Assembly (NCBI GenBank): GCA_022508345.1
Contig: JAFLVK010000002.1
Coordinates: 1-64,000 of the forward strand
DNA length: 64,000 nucleotides
Direction of reading: 5' to 3'
DNA from: Clostridiales bacterium
GTDB taxonomy: Bacteria; Bacillota; Clostridia; Christensenellales; CAG-314
Shown here: piece after piece, positions 9,147-18,300 of the stretch
Position numbering within the stretch: the stretch's first letter is position 1
Layout of the letters: each line of letters starts with the position of its first letter
Position numbers and translations under genes: made by a program
The notes under the pieces: generated by a model
Seen by the model: only the letters and a program-made list of their open reading frames with translations
Told to the model about the DNA's origin: nothing
Databases searched by the model: none

Positions 9147-10481
9147 CTATTCCTTTTTGGTTACGTAGATGCCCGGGCCGACTTTTGTCAATGTGAGCAA
9201 ATCGTCGTCGTCTTGCACGACGGAATCACGCGCAAATATTGCTTCGTCTTCCGAAGTGCGGATATTACGTTTTACAAGACCTTTGTTTATCAGGTTGAAT
9301 ATACCCTCGTAGGGCATATAGTAATCGACAGATTCGTAATGGGGAGCGGGTTTCATTGCATGTTGCTCCATTACTATCTTGATAAGCTCACGTGCAATAT
9401 CCAGGCGCTTGGCATTTTTCAGACGTAACATAAGGGGAGTATCTTCGTAACATGCGGTATCGGATGCATCTTCTACCGGATAGTCCTTTTCGAAATCGGC
9501 AAACTTCAATGGCAGGAATATACACAAAACCTTGCCGCGAAATGCCAGCTTTGCCAGCACCAGCTTGCCACCACACTTAAATGTCTCACGTTTCCAGCTT
9601 ACACGCGCTTTTGCGCCCTTGTAGGATAGAATATCGTTTTTGATATCGGTGTACCAATGCTTTAGTTCGTCTTCGGACTGAATAAGACGCGACAAAAAGC
9701 TCCTGTCATAACGCAAAATAGCCTCGAAAGCTTCTTCTTCCACTATCCGCAAATCGCGCTGAACCACGGTTGTGGAGGGTTGTGTTGGCTCTGGAACGGT
9801 AATTTCCTCTTCGATAGGTTCGTCTACAATAACATTGGTTTCAACCACGGTAGGCTCATACACGACTTCAGCTACGGGTTCAATGGGCTCCTCAACAATT
9901 TGCTCAGTCGTTTGCTTTGCCTTGTGCTTGGAAGCACGCTTTTCAACAGTGATTGCGTAATCCACGCTGTAATCTTCCAGCTTGACGGTTACAACCTTTA
10001 CACCAACCGTGTACATATACGGCTTGATTACGTACACTGCGGGTGGTACACCTCTCCTTTTTAGACGGACATATCTTTCGTCGTCAATAATATTGTAGTC
10101 AATTACTGTTTCCAAGGTTGGAGCCAAGTTATATTCGCTATTAACAACCAAACCCTTGCAGTCAAATTCGTCGCCTGCTTTAAATTCCCGCTGCACAACA
10201 GTCAAGTCAAGGGAAATACCCGTAAGAACGCGCTGCACCGTTGGTTCAGCCTCCTGCAGGACAATCAGTTCCGAATTGTCCATCTCAGGCTGCACCACAG
10301 TAGACACAACGTCGTTCGAAGCTTTCTTCTTAACCTTGCCGTGCAATACGAAATATAATATTAATGCAATGATTGCAACAACAATGAGCGACTGCAATAC
10401 AATCAGCAATGTTGCTGTCGTCTGTGAACTCCAACTAAGCGGTTTACCGAAGAAGGTCGCAGCATTTAATAGGTTTACCAT
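9147..10481 (-). CDS. Single-TM protein with one Ig-like domain and a conserved C-terminal domain, family A paralog A1
   Basis: MVNLLNAATFFGKPLSW... TM then HGKVKKK; C-terminal domain LRYDRSFLSRLIQSEDELKHWYTDIKNDILSYKGAKARVSWKRETFK...YEDTPLMLRLKNAKR... shared with the 10729..12354 product; RBS agaggt. Confidence 0.92.
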   Translation of the reverse strand: MVNLLNAATFFGKPLSWSSQTTATLLIVLQSLIVVAIIALILYFVLHGKVKKKASNDVVSTVVQPEMDNSELIVLQEAEPTVQRVLTGISLDLTVVQREFKAGDEFDCKGLVVNSEYNLAPTLETVIDYNIIDDERYVRLKRRGVPPAVYVIKPYMYTVGVKVVTVKLEDYSVDYAITVEKRASKHKAKQTTEQIVEEPIEPVAEVVYEPTVVETNVIVDEPIEEEITVPEPTQPSTTVVQRDLRIVEEEAFEAILRYDRSFLSRLIQSEDELKHWYTDIKNDILSYKGAKARVSWKRETFKCGGKLVLAKLAFRGKVLCIFLPLKFADFEKDYPVEDASDTACYEDTPLMLRLKNAKRLDIARELIKIVMEQHAMKPAPHYESVDYYMPYEGIFNLINKGLVKRNIRTSEDEAIFARDSVVQDDDDLLTLTKVGPGIYVTKKE

Positions 10482-10683
10482 TTGTGTACCTCTTTAGCAG
10501 CATCGCAAAAATGCTGGCTACCATTATAACCCGTGCGAGCGCAAATGTCAAGTCAAGAAAATAGTACTGCCCCATTTTATGTAGTGAATGTTAACCTGAG
10601 TGCAGAAAATTTGCAACCTAGGCAAAACACCAAACCTGTGTAAAAAATACGAATACACGAAAACCGTGACCTGGGGTGAGAAA

Positions 10684-10712
10684 AATGCAACCTGCGCTTA
10701 GCAGATTGCATT
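10684..10712 (-). terminator. Intrinsic terminator downstream of A2
   Basis: Minus strand AATGCAATCTGC-taagc-GCAGGTTGCATT-TTTCTC. Confidence 0.7.
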
Positions 10713-10728
10713 TCCTTGTAAGTAACAA

Positions 10729-12354
10729 TTAGTCTCTTTTTGTAACGTAGATGCCGGGAGCTACTTCTGTCAGTTGGAAGGAATCGTCTTCTTGATTTTC
10801 CTTTACCATTTTGTTTTGTTCGAAGATTGCTTCATCTTCCGGCAGCTTGATTTCGCGCTTGATAAGTCCTCTGTTGATTAGCTCCAGTATTCCCTCGTAG
10901 GGGATATAGTAATCGACTGTCTCATGCGGAATGCGTACAATGCCTTTTTGTTCCATTACGGTTGCAATCAATTGCTTAGCAAATTTTACACGTCTTCTAC
11001 TCTTCAAACGAATCATTAGCGGAGTATCTTCGTAGCAAGACATATCCGATGCATTTTCCACAGGATAGTTGCTGTCGGTGTAATCGTAGGGGTTCAGCGG
11101 CAGGAATATGCACAGCTGCTTGCCACGATACGCAAACTTTGCAACAACGTCCTTGTGACACTTGAATGTCTCACGCTTCCAACTCATACGGCCATGAACG
11201 CTCTTGAAGGAGAATAGTTCATTTTTCAGATCTGTGTACCAGTACTTAACTTCGTCGTCCGATTGAATGAGACGAGCTGTAAAGCTCTTGTCGTAACGCA
11301 ATCTCGACGAGATAGACTCCTCCTCTACTATAATAGGATCTGCGTGTTGCACTATAACTGTGGGTTGTTGTTCCACAACTACAGGTTGCTCCTCAACGGT
11401 TGCAGGTTCTTCCTCAGCAACCACTTCGGGTTCAACTACGGGCTCCTCTTCCACTACAGGTTCAGGTTCTGCTTCCACCTCAGGCGCAGGATTGATGGTT
11501 ATGCGATAACCAACAGTTTTGCCTTGGTAGGTTACTGTAACGGTGGGTTTGCCCTCCTTGCTCATATCGGGGGATAGTACCGAGTAGTCGCTAACCTCTT
11601 CTTCAAGCGGTTCCACGTTGAAGTGAGCGGTTACTACTAGACCGTCATGGTCGATAGATTCGCCCACAAAGTACTCTTTCTTGACGTCGTCGGTATTGAT
11701 CCAAATGTACATCAATTCGCGAGTTTTTTCCTCTACAGGCTTTTCTATTACAATTGTAGTAGGTTCTGCAACCTGAACGACGGGTTCGGGCTTCTCTTCC
11801 ACCACGGGAGCAGGCTCTTCCACTACCTTTGTCATGCGTTCTTCCACAGAAATTGTGTATGACGCTGTCATATTTTCGTAGTGAACGGTTACAACCTTGA
11901 TTCCAGCTGTGTACATGTAGGGTTTGATTACGTACACTGTGCCGTGATTTTTATCTCTCTTTGCCAAACGCATATAAGTGTCGTTATCGGTGAGAGAGTA
12001 CTCCAAGATACTTTCCGACGTGGGTGTCGCGTTGTATTCACCGTTCACAACCATTCCTTCGCAGGTAAAGGCATCACCAGCGGCAAATTTGCGCTGAACG
12101 ATCGCCAGGTCTAGCCAAATTCCTGTAAGCTCTCGCTTGACTTCGGTAGTTTGCGTAGTCGGTTGCGCTACAGTGTATACAACGCTTTCTGTTGCTTGAT
12201 TTCTTAACCTTCTACGCAGTATAATATAAATTATCAGTGATAAAGCCATAACAATAAGTACAACTTGGATAACAATCATCCAAACTATAGTCAATTGTTG
12301 GTTCCAATCGAGCTCATGCCCGAAAAAGTTTACTGCGTTTAATAGGTTTTTCAT
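10729..12354 (-). CDS. Single-TM protein with two Ig-like domains and a conserved C-terminal domain, family A paralog A2
   Basis: MKNLLNAVNFFGHELDW... TM then RRRLRN; two Ig-like repeats (GIWLDLAIVQRKFAAGDAF... and YIWINTDDVKKEYFVGESI...); same C-terminal domain as A1; RBS agaggt. Confidence 0.92.
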   Translation of the reverse strand: MKNLLNAVNFFGHELDWNQQLTIVWMIVIQVVLIVMALSLIIYIILRRRLRNQATESVVYTVAQPTTQTTEVKRELTGIWLDLAIVQRKFAAGDAFTCEGMVVNGEYNATPTSESILEYSLTDNDTYMRLAKRDKNHGTVYVIKPYMYTAGIKVVTVHYENMTASYTISVEERMTKVVEEPAPVVEEKPEPVVQVAEPTTIVIEKPVEEKTRELMYIWINTDDVKKEYFVGESIDHDGLVVTAHFNVEPLEEEVSDYSVLSPDMSKEGKPTVTVTYQGKTVGYRITINPAPEVEAEPEPVVEEEPVVEPEVVAEEEPATVEEQPVVVEQQPTVIVQHADPIIVEEESISSRLRYDKSFTARLIQSDDEVKYWYTDLKNELFSFKSVHGRMSWKRETFKCHKDVVAKFAYRGKQLCIFLPLNPYDYTDSNYPVENASDMSCYEDTPLMIRLKSRRRVKFAKQLIATVMEQKGIVRIPHETVDYYIPYEGILELINRGLIKREIKLPEDEAIFEQNKMVKENQEDDSFQLTEVAPGIYVTKRD

Positions 12355-12393
12355 TTTTTACCTCTTGTTACTTGTCTACCTTTGTTACCTAGA

Positions 12394-15300
12394 TTAAGCT
12401 AATCTTGTCTTGCGACGAATAATTAAGAATGCTACGAGTACCAACAATGCCTGAGCACTAAGTGATACAGCTGCAACACCGAAATCGATTGGGAAATCGT
12501 TCGTGCCGTCGCTAAGGTCGCTAACAACGCTACCCATGTTGTTTACACCGTTTTCAGCGGCTTGTTTAGCCTCTTCGGGGGTAACAGCTTGCTCTACCTT
12601 TTTCTTAGCGTCTTCGTATTCTCTTTCAAGTTCGCCTAGTCTCTTTTCCTTTTCCTCATCGCTGAGTTTGGGGTCTTTCTTTATTTTGTCTTCCGCTTCT
12701 TTCTTTGAGTTTTCAAGGTCTTCAAGAGCCTTGTCCTTTGCGTCTTTCAAGGTGCCGCCTGTTGCTTCGTCAGCTTTGTCAACTACGTCTACAATGCTAC
12801 CCATGCCTTCGTCTTCTGCCTTTTTAACGTCTTCAAGCGTTTCTGCGTCGTCAACTGCTTTCTTAGCATTTTTCAATGCTTCGTCAATTGCATCCTTAGC
12901 TGCTTGCTTTTCTTCGTCAGTCAGTCCGGGCATGCTGTCAATTGCATCCTTAGCGTCCTGAGCTTTCTTCTCCAGCTCTTCTTTTGCCTTGTCCTTTGCA
13001 ACGTTAAGCTCGGCATCTTCAATGTTCTTCAAACCGTCCTGAACAGCCTTTGCAACCTGTTCGGAATTGAGAGCCTTGTCTACTTCACCCTTAGCTTTGT
13101 CAAGTTCTTGGTCGATTCGGTCGGTAATATCCTTCTTCTCTTCGTCAGTCAGGTCATTACGTTGGTTAATTTCGTCCTTTTTAGCATTTGCTGCGTCGTC
13201 AAGAGCGTCTTTAGCTGCGGACTTTTCCTCTTTCAAAGTAGGAGTTTTGTCGCCGTCTTCACTGTTTTCGTGAGATTTTTCGTCAGCATCGTCAACAATG
13301 CCACCAATGTCTTTTTCGGTTTGGTCAACTACGTCTTTTACGTCGTCAACGGTTCTAGCGTCGTCAATTGTTTTGTTGGCCTCTTCAAGCTTTTGGTCAA
13401 TTTCGTCCTGAGCCGCTTTCTTTTCTTCGTCAGTCAAACCGGGCATTCTGTCGATTTCGCCCTTAGCTTCTTCGCCTCTTTGCTCCAAGTCTTTCTTAGC
13501 TTGGTCCTTAGTGTAGTTCAGTTCAGCATCGTCAATTGCCTTTTCACCGGCTTTCTTTGCTTGCTCAACTTCCTCGGGCGTTGTAGCCTTGTCAATTGCT
13601 TCTTCAGCTTTGGCAAGATCCTGTTCAATTCTGTCAACGATGCCCGGATTGTCTTGTCCTTTCTTTGCTTCGTCGGCTTTCTTTTGCAGTTCGTCCTTTG
13701 CCTGTTGCTTAGCATCGTCCAGATACTTTTGGTCAACGTATCCGCATGCTGAACATACGCCGTTTACAAAGCTGTGTTGTTCGGTTACTTGCTCTGCGCA
13801 TACATCGCATTGTCCTTTGTGTCCGTTAGCGCCGTCCTGTTCCCACTTGGTTACAGTGTGCGGTACCTTGTCAAGGTCTAGGTCGGCAAGATTTGTAACT
13901 GCTTGCGTGCCTTTTTCGTCCTTGAAGTGTTTGTCACAGTCAGGACACGTCCAGTACGCCTCACGGCCTTTTTTAGTGCAGGTGGGCGCTACCTTGTCTG
14001 TTTTTTCAAGTGTTGCATGTCCTTTTGCAGGTATTACGTACGCGTGCGCTTCTGCTTCAAAGCTTTGACTGTTATCTGCCGTTGCGCGTGCAGTAAAGGA
14101 TACTTTTCCTGTTACTTCACATTTTGGGTTTTCGCGCGAACCTACAACTTCGGTAACCTCAGCGGTTATTGTCTCTACCTTGCCACATTGAGAACATCTA
14201 ATGGTTGCTGTAACTTCAATTTCGTCAGCGTATGCTGCGGGCCAGTTCCAGCTTTGCAGTTCCCAGTTGTGTACGCCCGTTGCAGGTATCTCGTAGGTGT
14301 GTTCACTTGTAAAGGTGTTGTTACCGTACTGCACAGATGCTGTGTAGATTGCTCTACCGGTGTTGCAGCTGGGTTCAACTCTGCTTTCTGTTTGTTCTTG
14401 AATATTCAGTTTGCCATGGTTAAATACATGGTCTTTGTTACAAATGTCGCAGTGAATTGCAAGTGTGAGGTTGTCCTTATCTTCCTCTTGCTCACCCCAT
14501 GTCCACGTTTCTGTCCATTCGTGAGCAAAAGTTTCTTTTTCTTCACATTCAGCGTTTTCGCAAACGTGCCAGTGATTGTTTTCGTCAGATTGCCAATCAC
14601 TCCACTTGTGTCCTGTTGCTGTGTTAGCTTCCGTGTACACTTTACTGTTGTCGGTGTACACTTTGTCACCGTCTTCGGCAAACGTCACTGTTGCCGTAAA
14701 AGTTGCTGTGCTGTCTTTCTCGCAGGTTGCAGCAGTTTGTTGTTTACGTTCAATGCGTACTTGTTCGCCTTCGTAAACAATATCTTCTCCGCAGCCGTAC
14801 TTACATTTGAATGTTGCCGTAGCTGTAGCCGTTGTTCCGTCAAAGCTCCAACTCCACTCGGGTTCAACGCCTTCGTAGTCGTGACCGATTGCTTCAAGTA
14901 TGTAAGTGTATTCCTGTGTAAAGGTCTTGTCGCCGTACGTTACGGTTGCTGTATAGCTATGGCTACCCTCTTTGCAGGTAGGTGCTACGTACTCGCCGTC
15001 TTGTACATTGTTAAATTGTTCTTTAGTAAAGGTTACGTTTTTGTCGCACTCTTCACAGTGAATTGCAAGTGTCAAATCTTCAATTTTCTCACCCCATGTC
15101 CACTTTTCTGTCCATTCGTGAGTAAATGACTGTCTTTCTTCGCAACCGGCGTTTTCGCAAATGTGCCAGTGACTGTTTTCGTCAGTTTGCCAATCGTTCG
15201 CCCATTTGTGACCGGTTTGAGCAAGTACATATTCTTCGCTACTATCTTGGTAGCTTTGTCCGTCAAGTTCAACAGTTGCTTGGAACTTAACTTTACCGTC

Positions 15301-18300
15301 TTGTTCGCACTTTGCTGCCTCTCTGTACAGGTCGGTTATTTCACTTGCATATACAGTTTTTTCAGTTTCGCATGCGGAACATCTAAACGTAGCGTATACG
15401 TGTTGCTTGTCAACGTCGGATACGTCTTCCGCCCAGGTCCAGCCTTGAAGCTCCCAAGCATGCTTGCCTGTTGCAGCTATTGTGTATTTGTGTTCCTGAG
15501 TAAATGTTTGTCCGCCGAACTCTACTGTTGCCGTGTAGGTTACACTACCGTCTTTACAACTGGGTTCAACTCTGTCGCCCTGTTGCGGGTTCAATTCAGC
15601 GAAGTTAAATACATGGTCTTTGCCACATTCGTCACAGTGGATGGTAAGCGTCAGTCTTGTCAAATCAGCCTCATTTTCGCCCCAATTCCAAGTTTCTGTC
15701 CATTTGTGATCTACGGGGTAGGTAATACCGCAATCGTTGTCGCACACTTGCCAGTGTTGCGCGTCGTTTGAGTCCCATCTTCCCCAGCTGTGTCCTGTTG
15801 CTGTGTCAGCTTCCGTGTAAACTTCACTGTCGTTGAAGTATTGCTTGTTGCCGTCTTCAGCAAATGTTACACTTGCAACGTATTTCGCAGTGCTGTTTTC
15901 TTCGCAGCTTGCAGCACTTTGCTCTTGACGGGTAATTTGTACTTGTTCACCACTGTAAACAATTTCATGTCCACAGGTGTTGCACTTAAATGTTGCTGTT
16001 GCCTTGGCGCTATCTCTGGTTCCGTCAAACGTCCAACTCCACTCGGGTGTTACACCGTTGAAGTCATGACCTAATGCGTTGAGCGTGTAGGTATGCTCTT
16101 GCGTGTCGGAAACACCCTCGTAGTCAACCGTTACACTGTATTTGCTGTAGCCGCCGTTTACGCAATCAGCGTTTTTGCTGTCCTTCATGCTTGCGGTTAA
16201 GCCGTTGCCGTCGGTAAGCTCAATTGTTGTGTGACATTCGCTGCATTCGATTGTTACTGTAAGCTCGTCTATGCTGTCGCCCCAATGCCAACCGTCTTCT
16301 TTAATTTGCCATTTGTGTTCTGTGTGAGACGTTTTGAATCCGCATTCTTCACACGTATACATATTTTCGTCATCGAGTTCGCCAAACTTGTGCGGTTGTA
16401 ATGGACTGTGATGTTCGGGATCATTCTCGCACTCTTGATAGTGTCCGCCCATACCGTCCTCGTGCCAATCGCCTGTGTAGTTGTGACCGATAGCAGCTAC
16501 GTCATATCTATGTTGTTGTGTGTTTGTAAATTCTTCGTAGTTTATTGTTACCGTGTAGTCGTTGTAACCTGCAACGTCGCAAGTCACTTCTTGACTGTCG
16601 TCCAATTGTACAGCAAGACCGTTGTCACCGTGTTTCAAAACGATTATTTCATTACATACCGAACACTTAAGTGATACGGTCAAATCTTCAATGCTTTCAC
16701 CCCAAGTGATTGAGGTCATTGACAAAGTGTGAGGAAGCTTAGCAATTTTGCCTTCTCCTTCTGTTGTCAGCCATGATCCAAGGGAAGCTATTCTGATGTA
16801 ATTCTCGTCGAATGCGCCACCGCAAATACTACATAAGTAGTACGCCTTTATACCTGCAGATTTACATGTAGCAGGTATCTCGGGAACGTAGGTATACTCG
16901 TGTTCGCTTCCACCGCTGTGACCGGGCATTGAAGAGTTTTCACTACAATAAGTACACAGACCTGTGTTGGGGTCTAACTTGTGTGGCTGTAAAACCAAAT
17001 TTTTACCGGAAAGACTAATACACTTTTTCGACTCATCCGAATGGAAATATTTTACATATTCAGTGTCGCTTGCAGTTCCAATTGTAAACGCGTTGGAAGA
17101 GGAATAGGTAACACCAATATTTGCACCTACAGAGAATTCCCCCAATGTCATTGCACTTATTAGATAAATGTTTTCAGCTACAGAACCGTAGCCGTTACCT
17201 TTTACAACAGGCGTTCCCGAAAGGCTTATCGATCCCCGACCAGTTGCCGAGCTATAAGAGTTGCTGCTAGTAACAGATGCCTGGTACATTCCTCCGCCAT
17301 ATAGAGCAGTGTTGCCTGTAATGCTTCCACCACTCATGTCAATCGCGCTTCCTGCTCCAAAATATTGAGCGGGTTGAGAAAAGGAGTAATAATACGTATC
17401 AGTTCTACCGGTTAGATATACACCGCCACCGTACATTGCAGTGTTACCGCTAATAGTTCCGTTAGCCATATTTAACTTGGCGCCCTGCCCAGCCGCTGAA
17501 TCCAACTTCGAATTGTCATACGGCACGTTAGAATAGGTCTTAGTCATTCCTATTGCAAAAACACCGCCACCGTTTGTCGTTGCTGAGTTGCCGGAAATTG
17601 CCCCTCCGTTAAGATTTAAGATACCACCATCAAGGTAGACGCCACCACCGTTGTTGGCAGAGTTACCGCTTATTGTTCCTCCGGACATATTAAGTGAAGC
17701 AACGCCGAATGCGCAACCACCGGGAATTGTAACAGAATATGAACCATTACCATATTCAGGATCGTATTGAGCCGCTTTACTAAAAAATGTAGAAGATACA
17801 TACACGCCGCCACCGTTTACTTTTGAGCTACCGTTACCGGAAATTACTCCGCCACTCATTTCAAAGTCCACTTGACTGTTCAGCTGTACACCGCCACCGA
17901 TATTGCCGGTTATATTTCCATTGGTTAGTACACATTTAGTTGGTTCTCCTATAACTGGAGCGGTGGTCCATTTTCTATTATTAGAACCAGACATCCCATT
18001 ACTAGTAGACCTTATGGTAATGCTATTACCTGTAATAACCACACCTCTGCCACCGTTATTGGAAATGGTACCGTTGGTCATTTCAAAGGGGCCTTCTACA
18101 CTGACACCATTACCGGTGTTTTCGGTTATTGTACCGTCTGACATGTAAAATGCGCCTTTAACAGATACGCCGACACCACAACCGGATATTGTGCCACTGT
18201 ACATGTAAACTGTACCCGTTGCGTTGACACCGATCTTGGTGCAACCTGATATTGTGCTACTGTACACGGTAAATGTACCAGTTGTATTGATACCGTACTG

